Shown here piece by piece: positions 1-11,230 of a DNA stretch of 20,738 nucleotides. This DNA is from Pigoraptor vietnamica (taxonomy: Eukaryota > Opisthokonta > Filasterea): assembly GCA_943704525.1 (NCBI GenBank), contig CALSCQ010003243.1:2501-23238 (forward strand). The letters run 5' to 3'. Every line of letters starts with the position of its first letter. Position 1 is the first letter of the stretch. A program made the position numbers and the translations under genes. The notes below the pieces were generated by a model. It worked only from the letters and a program-made list of their open reading frames with translations, was not told the DNA's origin and made no database searches.

Positions 1-158
1 ACACGCACGCACGCACATACACACCCACCCACACACAAACAAACACACACACACACACACAAACGCACACAAACATACACACACAGGCACGCACAGGCAC
101 GCACGCACGCACATACGCACGCACATTCACCGCCATACTATACATACACACACACGCA
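1..158. repeat. CA-rich simple repeat
   Basis: Impure AC-rich low-complexity DNA made of mixed ACAC, ACGC and ACAT units, with a short pure AC run near 43-60. It lies just upstream of the first FAM98 exon seen here, so it is most likely the 3' part of an intron of that gene. No coding signal was seen in it. Confidence 0.9.
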
Positions 159-170
159 CCTGTGAGGTAG

Positions 171-1730
171 TTGCTAAGGATGTGCGCTTCGGCAGATTTT
201 CTTCTTGGCGAAGTGCAGGCCGTGCGCATGATTAACACGCGGAGGGCTGAAGGCCTCGCACAGCAGGGCGAGTCGGCCGCAATGGTGTGTGTCTGTGCCT
301 CTTTTTTTCGTGACTGTATGTGTTTGTGCGTGTGTCTGCGCGTGCGTGCGTATGCGCGCGCTTGTTTCTGGCTCTATTGTCAGACACATCGTGTTGACTG
401 CGTCCCATTCGGACTGCAATGTGCTCTATCCGCAGATAACGTCCACAGCCGAAGCAGAGTACCTGGGTAACCTGGCCGCTTGCCTCGAAGTGCCTGTGCC
501 ACAGGGTCCTTCCGACGGCGTCGCGCTTTTGCAGGCGATTGGGCAGAAGGTAGCGATGCGCCCTCCGTGTGCGGCGTCCCTTTCCTTTCCTCTCTCCCTC
601 GCTTTTTCTCTCTACGGTGTGCGCGTATGTGTGAGGTGATGCGTTCCTACCACTTCGTTTTTCACCATTTTTCGCCCTCTTTTAACGCGTGTGCCTCGTG
701 ATTACTAGTTTGTCTCATTTTCCCTGTCTTGGGTCTCCAACAGATTTCGTCGATACTTGCGACGGCCCCTCCCGGGTATGTCGGCAAGCCCCTCTTGACG
801 GAGCCGCTGTCGCAGGCACAGCTGGTGGGTGTCAGCACGTCCGCGAATGTGATCGTGTTTTTTGTGTGCGTGTGCGTGCTTGCTTAATGGTTTGTGCATG
901 TCTTGTCTGCGTGTGAGTCACTTTGTGCGAGTGTGCGCTCATCGCAGCACCCACGTGCAATATCGTTCTTGCTCTGACGTTACCCATAACTTTCTTCTCA
1001 CCCAATTCCACAGCAAAAACTGGCGGCGGTTAACGAGCTCATGGAAGCGGAGTACGCCACGCGGCGCCGCGTGTTACTCAAGCGACTCGACCTCACCGTG
1101 CAGGCATTCAAGTGGAGCGACCGCGCAAAGGTGTGCGAAATCTCTCCCTTTTTTGCCGTCTCTTTCACACGTGGCTATGGGTATCGATGGGCAATCGTCT
1201 ATCTCTCACGTGTGGCTGTTTAAGTCAGTGTCTGAGATTTGAGCTAAACCGACATCTGTCGCGCTGTTACTTTCGCGCTTGCATACACATAACCGCCCTT
1301 CGTCGAATCCATGCGCTAGCCTTCTTCCCCCGCTGTCTCCTTCCATTGCCGCACGTCTCACTCTTCAGTGCCTGCGATTACTTTGTAACGACATTGCTCT
1401 GTTACGTTGGCCTCCATCGCTCTGCTAATCGTTTGCCCTCTTGAAGGCACGTGAGGACGATCTCGTTCGGTTGTACGGTCCCCTCCGTCGCCGCCTCACG
1501 CCCACAGCACCCGTATCGCTCTACGACGTGCGCGCGGCACGTGACGACCTCGTCCGTGTGGTGCGCGTGAGCGACGACGCCGTCCGCCAGCACACGAAAT
1601 CGGCCTATCTCGGGTCCGTCCTCATCGGGAAGGTGCGTGGTTGCCGGCGTCTGTGTTGAAATTTGTCAGTGCGCGTGCTGTGCGTGTGCGGGGTGCACCG
1701 TTACGCGAGTGCCTTCATGTGCGTGCGTGC

Positions 1731-1816
<86 letters not shown>

Positions 1817-2168
1817 CTGGTGAGATTGCCTGTACACTTGGAAGTTGACCCGTGCAGCTGGCATCGCCTGCGCGTGTTACGCACCCTTTGCTTCATTGTT
1901 GCGTCCTCTCATTCTCCGGCATTCGTCTGAATGTGCATGTGCGTGCGTATTTCTGCAGGTCCCAGACCGCGGTGGCCGTGTGACGGACGGCGCTCGCATG
2001 CCCTCCTTTCAACGACGCGTCGCACAGCCAATGGAGCGCCGTGACAACCGCGACAATCGCGGCCACCGGGTCGGTGGCGGGGGGGGCGGTCACGGGGGCG
2101 GTGGAGGCGGAGGTGGCGGTCACGGGCGTGGCCGTGGTGGAGGCGGTGGCCGGGGACGCGGCCGATGA
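171..2168 (+). CDS. FAM98: FAM98 family protein, 3' part (six exons)
   Basis: FAM98 proteins are subunits of the metazoan tRNA-splicing ligase complex with RTCB, DDX1 and RTRAF. Exons read here: about 171-284, 436-549, 744-824, 1014-1130, 1447-1632 and 1959-2168 (TGA at 2166-2168), giving about 273 residues of the C-terminal part. All five complete introns are GT-AG and phase 0. Landmarks match human FAM98A in order: a helix ending in AVRM, then PPGYVGKPLL, RRRVLLKRLDLTVQAF-KWSDRAK, and VPDRGGR. The tail is Gly/His/Arg-rich (GGGGH and RGRG), as is usual for the family. The N-terminal domain lies off the left edge. The 171 acceptor is the weakest join: it is set by an in-frame stop at 168-170, and an acceptor at 179 is possible. 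The gene runs tail-to-tail with the minus-strand gene ending at 2462, with 293 bp between them. Family assignment is confident; the exact first exon is not. Confidence 0.9.
1733..1815. repeat. (GT)n microsatellite in FAM98 last intron
   Basis: About 41 uninterrupted GT units, preceded by GCGT units, inside the intron 1633-1958. It does not enter the coding exons. Long Cys/Val or His/Thr open frames over it are artefacts of the repeat. Confidence 0.97.
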
Positions 2169-2461
2169 ATCGCACAATACAGCAGAATCGAGTTTCATTT
2201 CCTGTGTGTATGTAGTCCGGATAATGGTGACCGCCACCGTCCTGTGCCGAGGGGGGAGGGGGGAGTCCGGTCGCCGACGACCTATCGACGTGCGCGGAGG
2301 TGAAGTCGCGATGGCGTGCGCGACGCCCTTGTGCGCACAGGTCTCGAATGTACGAGTGCCTGGCCGCCATCGTCGGTAGTCAATGGGCAGAGCCGACGCA
2401 GTCTGCGCATGCATGCGGTGTCCCGCCGAGAAAACTTCGTACGCGCGTCCCGACTGCGTCT

Positions 2462-4437
2462 TCAGACGACGTCGTTGCAGAGCATGTTGAGCAGCATCGT
2501 CGACGCCTCGCTCCCGATGGTCTTGGGCACTTTGAGGGGGTCCCAGAAGCTATTGCACGGGTAAAAGTGCATGTTGTCCCACGTGCGATCGCGGCCGCGT
2601 GCAACGGTCAGCGCGAACATGTCGAGCACGAGGGCGTCGGGCATCATCTCGGCGACGATACGAAGGGCGAGCTTGTTGTAGACGTCCTGTCGCGTGAGGT
2701 CGCGCGTGGACGAGAACGTCATGTCGATGTATGCGGGCGACGTGTGGAAGACGACGAAGCGCGGCGGGCGCTGTGTCTTGAGGACCGCGTTGAGCGCCGA
2801 GCGAAGGATCAGCTCGAAGTCGTCGATGGTGAAGAATGGCTGTGACATCACAAGGCAAATGGCGTCAGCAGGCATAAAGACAGCGACAGGCGAAGCAACA
2901 GCGACGGAGAGGCTTAAAGGACACGCACGTTACATCGCACAAAACTGAACGAGGGTCAGACACGCACCTGCATCGCGTGTATCCCTTCGCTCAGCACGAG
3001 GACGTCCCACTCTTCCTCCGCAAGCACGCGCCGCAGGGAGTGAAGGCCCGAATTGAGCCACTGTCGCATGAAAAAGTACTGCTCCGGGTTGAGCCCAGAG
3101 TAGCCGCACGACGTCGGAACGCACTCCGGCGGCCGCTGCTCAAACAGACCCCACGAGTAACGGAGCTGAAAGCGCGCACCCAGCGCCTCGAAACTTGCGT
3201 GCGCGCCCTCGCCGAACGGGTACATGAAGGATGCGGGCTCCTTCCCCTGAGCGTCCAGCGCAAGGCGCACGCCCAGGTCGAGGAAAAAGTTGCTCGTGCG
3301 CGAATCCCCGACGAACAGCACGCGCCGAATGCCCTTCTTCTCGAAGCACTGCCCGATCTCACTCTCGGCATACATGCGCATGCGGCACCCATAGGGACAC
3401 CAGACGTAGTCGCCGTCGGTCGTCCACAGCTTCACCTGCGCTTCGCTCGTCGGCGCACGGCACAGCTGAATGTCGGCAGAACCGCGCGGCCGCAGCAGCC
3501 ACCGGCCGTGACTTCCGTCAAACGCCTGGCCCGCACCGCACACGGGCATCGCATCGACGTTCGCACGCACGCCCTTTCCAGACGCCGCCTCAGACGGAGC
3601 GGGAAAGCCCGCGCGCGGAGCCACGAGGGACGGGACGGAGAACACGTGCGCCTCGCCCCACTGGTTCATCATAAAGCACGCGCCTGAAGTCAGCCCGCCG
3701 TCGGGGATGTTCGAGAGGAGCGATCCGATCGACCGCGTGCAGTTGCGGCCATACGCCATGTGGTGCGCAAAGTCGGCGTACTCGAACCGCACCGACATGT
3801 TCCACCTCTGCGCGTCCGTGAGCCCGTGCAATCCCTCGTAGCGGAAGGAGTACGTGCCGTTGCAGTGGTCGTACGACATCGCGTACGCTTGGACGGGCGT
3901 TGGGGGGTTGGCTTTCGCCTGTGGGACGCAGTTATCGCAGTAGAGGCGGCCGCGCAGCGACAGCCCCGCGAGCGGACGGTTGTGCGCCTTGAGACGCACG
4001 TCCACGTCGACGTCGAAAATGGTGGGATCGCGCGCGTCAAAGGCCATGCGCGCGACCGACAGGGCGAAGGCTTCGATGCCCTTGCACGATTCGTTGCTCT
4101 TGCGGACTTCGTCGACAGTGGGCGCGCACCGTTCGAGGCTGTCCGTGTCGAGCGCATACGACGTACGCTGGCGGAGGGGCACGTGACTTTGGTCGCGGAA
4201 GGGCAACCGGATAGCCTGCGGGTTTTGGCGCCCGCCATTGTCCGGCCTTGTCACGTCCACGTCCGAAGGAAAGAGGGGGTCCGTCCGCGCCGCACACACG
4301 GGATCCCACGCAATGGCCTCCGTCGCTGCGCTGCGCATGCGCCACCACACGCCCACGGCGAGAAGCGACGCGAGCACGAGCAGGGGCCTCGCAATGCCGC
4401 GGCCTCGGAGGCCATCGCAGAACTGATGCCGCAGCAT
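2462..4437 (-). CDS. NXPE-like type II membrane protein with SGNH/PC-esterase domain
   Basis: Two exons on the minus strand, 4437-2968 and 2839-2462 (TGA), joined by a 128-bp GT-AG intron in phase 0 give 615 residues. The ATG at 4437 follows an in-frame TGA five codons upstream. A short basic N-terminus and a hydrophobic segment at about residues 17-32 predict a signal anchor with the rest in the Golgi lumen. Residues about 130-240 resemble the filamin-like Ig domain of NXPE proteins and carry N-x-S/T sites. The C-terminal half has the SGNH signature FVGDSR, with the likely nucleophile Ser379, and a D-x-x-H motif at Asp578/His581. It also has paired cysteines (CPYGC, PECVPTSC). Families with this layout (NXPE, plant TBL, CASD1) transfer or remove O-acetyl groups on glycans. 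The glycan substrate cannot be told. TBL-type is the alternative, but the Ig-like part favours NXPE. Confidence 0.8.
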
Positions 4438-4761
4438 TTGGGAAGTGCTGATTCACTCGTCGTGCGGTTTTCTACAAAGTGCGACAAACGACTCCTCGTC
4501 TGCCTTGCGTTATGTACCGCAGTCGTCGCCGTTCGCCAGAAGCGAGGGTTCTCGAAGTCTTTTCAGCGCTTTGGGTGCGGCTGCAGTTCGGAGCACCCGC
4601 AGTCCGTACTTTTCGTCCGCGGTCGCCGGCCTGCTGAACAACCACCACGTGCTCGAATGTCGATGGATGTCCGGACACACCACAAGACGGCAGGTTACCC
4701 CATCCACATCCGGGCGATTCAGTAACACCATTTCAGTCTCAGTTCAGGTCGTTCTCTTCAC

Positions 4762-4826
<65 letters not shown>

Positions 4827-5196
4827 GCGAAGGCATCAGCACTGTTGTGTTGCACTTGCTTTTACTCTGCGTCTCAGTCCGGCCAGCCGATTTGTACCGG
4901 CGAGCACTGTGACGTCCGTCCGACAGTTCGGGGCACGGCGCCGGGCCGGCGGCTCGGCGCCCGGACCCGACGGCTGGTCCGTCAGGAAGTCAGTGGAACT
5001 GTCAATTGTAATGAACCGACTACGCATATTGTAATGGTTCATTTTCGTCCGGCCACTCACGGCCGGCGCAGGGCGCAGGCAACAGTCGTCGGCAGACTGA
5101 GCGGTGCAGTACGGAAACGGGCCGGCCGACTGATGTCTAGTCGGTGCTCTGACGTGACGCCGCGCACCGGCCCATTGTTCAGTCGCCGATTGCGCG
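4438..5196. other. Intergenic region upstream of the NXPE-like gene
   Basis: A 759-bp spacer between the start of the NXPE-like gene (ATG at 4437, minus) and the stop of the secreted-protein gene (5197, minus). It holds the (CT)30 tract at 4764-4824 and, from about 4880, DNA dense in CCGG and GGCCGG words. A small palindrome-like structure lies at 5005-5043. The promoter of the NXPE-like gene should lie here. No convincing TATA box or small gene was seen. Confidence 0.6.
4764..4824. repeat. (CT)30 microsatellite
   Basis: A 61-bp perfect CT run, reading (GA)n on the strand of the NXPE-like gene. It lies about 330-390 bp upstream of that gene's ATG. It is the only long CT/GA microsatellite in a window otherwise dominated by AC/GT. 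Confidence 0.97.
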
Positions 5197-6587
5197 CTAA
5201 TCATCGGCCTCGTCGAAAAATATGTTCCCACCGATGTCGGCTTCGCAAGCCCCGAAGTCGCCACTCGTAATCGGCGACGTGCCGTCCGCGCAGATGCAGT
5301 GGCGTTCATCGAACTGGCTCAGGAACATCATTTGGTACGCCTTCCCGTCAGTGCATGGGTTGAAAATGGTCGTGGGTCGATCTTTCGCGAGCTGGGTGAA
5401 GATGGCCATGGGATCCAGGCCCTGGGCGATGGCGCGGCACGCTGCAACGGCAGGGTTGCCGGTTGCCTTCTCGCGGATAATGTCGGCGTTGATGTCGGGG
5501 TTGTTGCATGGGTTCGTGGCGGAGACGACCTTTTTCTTCGCGACTGCGACAAAGACGAAGTCGACCGCCATCATCAGCATTAATCACTACGACGGTAAGG
5601 ACACCACTTACAGGACGGCATTCTGAGGAGCTGAAAAACAACCCTCACACCCCCCGACTAGTACTGGCGCCGGGGACGGACCACCGGACGTACGCGCGTG
5701 GCCACCTGAATCTGATGAGGGTGCCGTGTCGGCTTGAAACGTACCAAAGAACGGCTGAACGATGACCTTGCACACCATCTTCGCGGTCGCAATCACGTGC
5801 TGCGAAGTGCGCACCGCTCCCGAATCACCCTGTTCTTGGCTGGAAGGACCCTCAACCGAGGCAAGGTTGTCGTCGACGACGCCGTTCACAGCATTAAGGA
5901 ATCGCGTCTGCGTGGGGTTGTTGGGTCAGGGACCGGTGGAATGAGACAGCGGCGGTCGGTGCGTGCAAGCCGAGTGAACGACTCCGACCGAATTCATGCG
6001 TACGGCCGCAGAGTGAGGCAGTGTCTTTGACAATCACAACTGAATTCTCGGCAATCAATCGCATGTAGATAAGTAAACGTCTCTCTGAAGGCTCGAGTTC
6101 ATGCTTTCGTTCAGTTGAGGCGTACGTACCTGGACAGTACCGTGAAGAATGTGGACGGATATCGTTTGGACGTCGCCAATCGCTGCGCCGAGTGTGTAAC
6201 CAAACTCAATGGGGTTGGTATTATCAGCTTGTTCGACGTATCGTCCCGCGCACGTGAGGAACGAGGTGTCGCCGTCCTTGAGCGCGTTGCAAGAGAAAGC
6301 GTTCGAGGTCGCGGGGCCGTTGATTGTACCGCCCGCAAGATTCTCCGAGCTGAGGCACAGGATATCGATCTTGCCACCGTTGAAGAAAGCTGCGTCGGAT
6401 ATGTATGCCGTGGGAACACGCCGGCAGCGGCCGCATAAGTCAGTTCGGTCGTGAGAGGACAAAAACCTTCAGTTTGAGGCATCGATATCGATTACTAACT
6501 GAATATTAAACACCCACACTTTCCCTCGACCGCAATCACGGCCGCAAGCAGCAATGCAGCTGCGCCGGCGATAAGGCGGCGCGACAT
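5197..6587 (-). CDS. Secreted cysteine-containing protein of unknown function
   Basis: Proposed four exons on the minus strand: 6587-6518, 6389-6130, 5907-5745 and 5543-5197 (TAG), giving 279 residues. Introns are 128, 222 and 201 bp in phases 1, 0 and 1. The donors of the second and third introns both read GTACGT. Residues 1-22 are a clear signal peptide: basic MSRR, then an Ala/Leu/Val core. The mature part has ten cysteines and no membrane segment, including a C-terminal HCIC pair and a final acidic stretch ending FFDEADD. I do not recognise the family. The second and third introns are supported by frame continuity. The first join is less certain because another acceptor after a CTGAAG at about 6466 would also keep the frame. 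The ankyrin gene lies upstream in the same orientation, with a long AT-rich gap between. Confidence 0.6.
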
Positions 6588-7976
6588 TTTCAGTTCTCGG
6601 TCACTGAAGAGTCGAAACACAACTGTTCGTCTTCTGGCGGGATCAGAGGGTTACGAGACACGTTTGAAGAAATCAATGCAATAATTGACCTCGTGCTCCG
6701 GTCACACTACCTCGTGTGTGAGCGGCCCCACCCACACGTGAAATCGATGTGCGTCAACCGGCTGCGGTTGCCGCAGTTCGATCGGGGGTTTTGTGTTCTC
6801 CCTTTGTATTGGCATAAAAAAAAAAGCGGCGCTCCGATCGCAATGGCACATAGGTTGGTCCTGAGGGGTACCATCAGACCCGGCTTGAAAAATAAAATTT
6901 TAGCACCCTGGATAATGAAAAAGAAAACAGAGCAGAAAATTAAAGTGTCCAGATATTATTTTCGTTTTCATTTTGTATTGTATTGTACTTATTACATCTG
7001 TTTCTGTATTGCCATTGATGCCATTGGGCGTTAACAAGCCGTGTCCGCACTGAGATGTGGTAAGCAACCCCTCCATTTTAATTTATTATGACTTATATGA
7101 GTTTAGCCATGACAGGGAAGCAAAAATGTCACGGCTTCACTTAGCCTGTTGTAACATTTTCCACACCTTCCGTTTTGTTACACAGCCATTTTTTCCCCGT
7201 GACCACGGCCCGGCCCACGTGGCACTGAAACTGACCGGGCAAAACGAAGGATGATGCCGGGTGGCTTTTTCCATGTCCAGTTTTTTCCAACGACCCAGCG
7301 GCAGCGGTCCCCCGTTCAGTACGTGTAAATGCACACCCATACCGGCATGTGTAGTAAACCGGCAGTGGTAAGTGCCGACAAATGCTCGGCAGCGGGAACG
7401 CCGGTGCCGGCATCAGCCTTGTGGTCGATCGATGGCATCTGCTGATTAAGTAAGCGTCACACTTGCTACCCGTTATTCTCGGCCCGACAACAACTAATGC
7501 CAGTCGTCGACATCGAGTAGTACGATTATCAGTAGGCCCATTGCGCCTGCACGATGGCGGCTGTGTCAGTTAGCGAGAAACGCGGCGGTCATTCTTTTTA
7601 GAGACAGTCCATTGTTTACTCTGTTGGGTGACTGCTTTTTTTCAGTCGTCTCTGAGTTTACATCTATACGTGCGCTGTCGGGCGGGCGTGCATTAATTTT
7701 TCCGAGTGCCTGTATTGTTGGCCACGCGGCGGCCATCTGATTTACGGGCACATATTTACGTTTTGGCGGAGTGGCATAAAAAATTGACTGCAATCTTGTT
7801 TTCGGCGAGACAACTATTAATACTCACGATAACAGGCGCCGTAAAAGTACACACGTACACAAAAAATCCACGCCGACGCTGCGCATGAGATGCACACGGA
7901 GAGGGCTGCTCGCCCTGGCACACAACTCACAGAGCCGCTCACAATTCGTTTCAAAACAACGAGCGACTCCGAAGTT
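6588..7976. other. AT-richer intergenic region without a recognisable gene
   Basis: This 1389-bp gap lies between the secreted-protein start and the ankyrin gene stop. From about 6790 to 7150 it is clearly AT-richer than the rest of the window, with A10 and TTATTATTT-like stretches. Around 7165-7250 there is an imperfect inverted pair (CCTTCCGTTTTG and CAAAACGAAGG). Between about 7340 and 7420 CCGG, CCGGCA and TGCCGG words recur. Open frames here are short and show no family resemblance. It could be decayed mobile DNA or a regulatory region, but no terminal repeats or transposase were recognised. Confidence 0.5.
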
Positions 7977-10900
7977 TCAGGCGAAGGTGGCCGCCGCAAG
8001 GTCGGCCGCTTTCTCCGACATGCCGAGAGCATCCTCAACGCCGCCCCGACCACGCACCATGCACCTAAACGGCGTCATCCCAGCCGCGTATGTCCCTCCC
8101 TTCGATTGCCGCAGGAATCCGCCCGAAGCCAGCAGCCCCACCGCGCCGACTATGTCCCCGTACTTGCACAAACGGAAGAGCTCCAGCTGCGCTTGAGCCG
8201 CCGCCGCAGCCCCGGATTTTCCCGGCACACCCGCGCCGCGCCGCTGCAGAAACGCGACATTTTCCGCGACACCCCCCGCGACAGCAGCGTCAAAGGCCGT
8301 CTCCCCGGCCGCGTTCACCGATGCGAAATCCGCGCCGGCGTCAAGCAAAAGGCCCAACGTTTCCACCTTGTTCTTCGTCCATGCGGCAACGTGGAGAGGG
8401 GTGCAGCCGGCGCAGTCGGTCGCGCGGACACTTGCCCCGTGTGCTAGCAACGTGCGCACGGCGGCCACGTGACCCTTCTCGCACGCCACGTGCAACGCCG
8501 TCGCCCCCTTAGCGTTTGCGGCGTCGATGGCGACACCCGGGCTGCGCAGGAAGACGTCCAGTCCCGAAGGGTCGAACCGGCCGCCACAGAGGACGTGAAG
8601 GGGCGTGTTGCCGGCGTTGTCCACTGCGGTGATGTGCGCCGCAATCGCAGGCACGTCTAGGCACGCGCGCATGCAGAGAAGCGTGGGCACTCCCAAGTGC
8701 AAGAGTGTGCGACCCTTGCTATCGCGTATGTCCGTGTCCGCGTCCCGATCGCAAAGGAGGCGAATGGCACCGCGCAACTCCCGCAGCCTTTTCTCGTCCA
8801 CGCCCGCCTCGTCCGTGATAGCTTGTGCGCCGTCGTCCGCATCAGAGTCCGAGAAAGTGTCGGCATCCTGCGACGTAGGCGCAAACCCAATCGTCCTCGC
8901 GGTGTGGTAAGTACTCCAGATACTTCCTGCGTCCTGTACGATGCGCTGCAGTGCCGTGAGTCCGTTGAAGGCCGAGTGTACGTCGCCACCGTGCTCCAGC
9001 AAGAGTCGCAGCATCTCGATATTGCCGGAACTGCCGTCGCACAATTTGTGCAGGGAGGTGAGGCCCTCGTGACAGACAGCGTTCGGATCGACGCCAGCGC
9101 GAAGCAGCGCACGCGCAAGAACGAGGCCGCCCCGCTTCGATTCACGCACGCATTGCGCAAGCATGACGGGCCGGGCAAAAGAGGGGTGAGTGTCAACGAT
9201 GCGACGGACGCACTCGACATTTGGGCGCGAGCCAAAGAGCCCGTGCTTACGGAACAGGAAGTCCAGCACTGTGGTCCCGTCCGCCGTGGCGGCTGTGACG
9301 TCCGCACCCCTCTCCACCAGCAAGCGCACGACGTCCCACGACGCTATGTTGCAGCTCAAAGCCGCCAAGAGGAGCGGCTTTGGTTCCGCCCTCGCGATCG
9401 GCCGAGTTCCGAGGGTATACAGGCCGGGGGACGCCGGCTGGAGGACGAGGTGCCCGTACGGTGAAAAGGAGGAGTCGTCCACGCACCGGTTGGGGTCCAG
9501 ACCGCGATCGAGCGCCTTTCGCAGCCACTGGACGGAATCGTCTGCCGCGTGGACGGGAGCGCGTGCCGAGGAGCCGAACAGTCCCATCGACGGGCCGAAC
9601 AGTCCCATCTGCCCGCCGAACGGTCCCCTTTCCGAAAACGTCATCGCCCAATAAAGGTACCCGTCGGCGTATTCCCTTGGGTGGACTGTCACGTGGCGGT
9701 CCAGCAGCAAAGCGACGGCAGGCCACGACATGCGCTGCACGGCGACGTCATACGGAGTGAAGCCGTCGCCATTCCGCGCAAAGGGATCGGCGCCGGCGGC
9801 GAGCAGGTGCTCGGTGGCTTCGGGCAGCACCATTGCGGCCGCGTGAAGCGGAGTCGACCCAGTGTGGACGACGACCTTCACGTTGCCCTGCATCTGCACC
9901 TCAAATGCAGACGTCGACGGTACGTTGACGGGCGCTCCCGCCGCGAGAAGCCATCGCAACCGATCGCCAACCGCAGCGGAGGCGCCAATCGCGGAGCCGA
10001 GTGAATTCAGGCCGGGCGGAGTGGCGCATGTGGCCGCGACGTGCGTGATTGTGCGTCCGCCGTACACGCGATTGAGGTCCAGCCCCGCCCCCACAAACTG
10101 GGCAATGCGCTCGGGGGTTGGGTTCCAGAGGAGCATAGACCAGAGGCCCTCCGGACAGGCGTTCTCGACGCGGGCGCCGCTCTCCAGCAGTAGCATCACG
10201 AGACCCGCCATCCTGTACATATCGCTCTTCCGGAAATTAAGAGCGTACGCAATGGGAGAGCGTCCATCCGCATCGACGGCGTGCACGTCCGCGCCCGCTC
10301 GCAGAAGCTCCGACAGGGTGGCGGCGCCGCTCTTGGCCGCAGCCCAGTGGAGCGCTGTGCGTCCACACACGTCGCGCGCGTGAACGTCCGCGCCGGCACC
10401 GACGAGCGCACGCACACACTCCTCCGTGTTCCCAAAAGCATAAGCGCACGCCGCCATGAGGGCTGTAACGCCCTGCGAATCGCACGCCTTGACATCCGCG
10501 CCCGCTGCAAGGAGCGAATTCACGGCAAGGAGGTTGTTGTCCAGCGCCGCGTGCATAAGCGGCGTCGCGTTGAAGGCATCACGCGCGTCCACGCATGCGC
10601 CAAGGGCCAACAGCACGTCGACGGCACTGTGCATTCTGCGCGTCGCCCTCATGAGCGGCGTCGCTTGCGTGTTGTCGCGATCGTCGACATGCGCGCCGCT
10701 TTGGATTAGGCCGTGGACAAGCTTCTTGACCGTCTCCGAGTACCCCGAACACGGTGTTCGACACAGAGTATGCAGCGGCGTCTCACCCGATGTGGGGTCG
10801 CGAAGAGTTACGCACGCGCCACTCTGGAGGAGAGTGAGGACGGCCTTCTCGTGCAGTGAGGCACATGCGGCGTGGATGGGAGACGCATGCATCGTGTCGC

Positions 10901-11146
10901 CGATGTTGACCCCTTTGATCTCGCGCTCGATCCTGCGGGCAACAAGGAGATGGGGCACGTGACCGCGCTCAATAGAGGTTTTACTCTGTGAATAGCATGC
11001 AGACACACAAGGCCCTCGAGACCGTCAGCGACAATAATGGGACATGCCATGCCGGCGTGCACGCGGCGTGCACACAGGCACACCTACACACAAACATACA
11101 CACTTACATGAGAAACACGCAAGACCATACACCAATGTTTGTGTGC

Positions 11147-11230
<84 letters not shown>

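Noticed and set aside
1637-1930. Poly Cys-Val and His-Thr open frames over AC/GT repeats (also near 11150, 17650 and 20050)
   Set aside because: Dinucleotide repeats are open in all frames and encode alternating residues; all lie in introns of recognised genes.
6588-7976. Possible transposon in the AT-rich gap
   Set aside because: No terminal repeats, target-site duplication or transposase/reverse-transcriptase motif could be found by eye, so it is left as unexplained DNA rather than called a mobile element.
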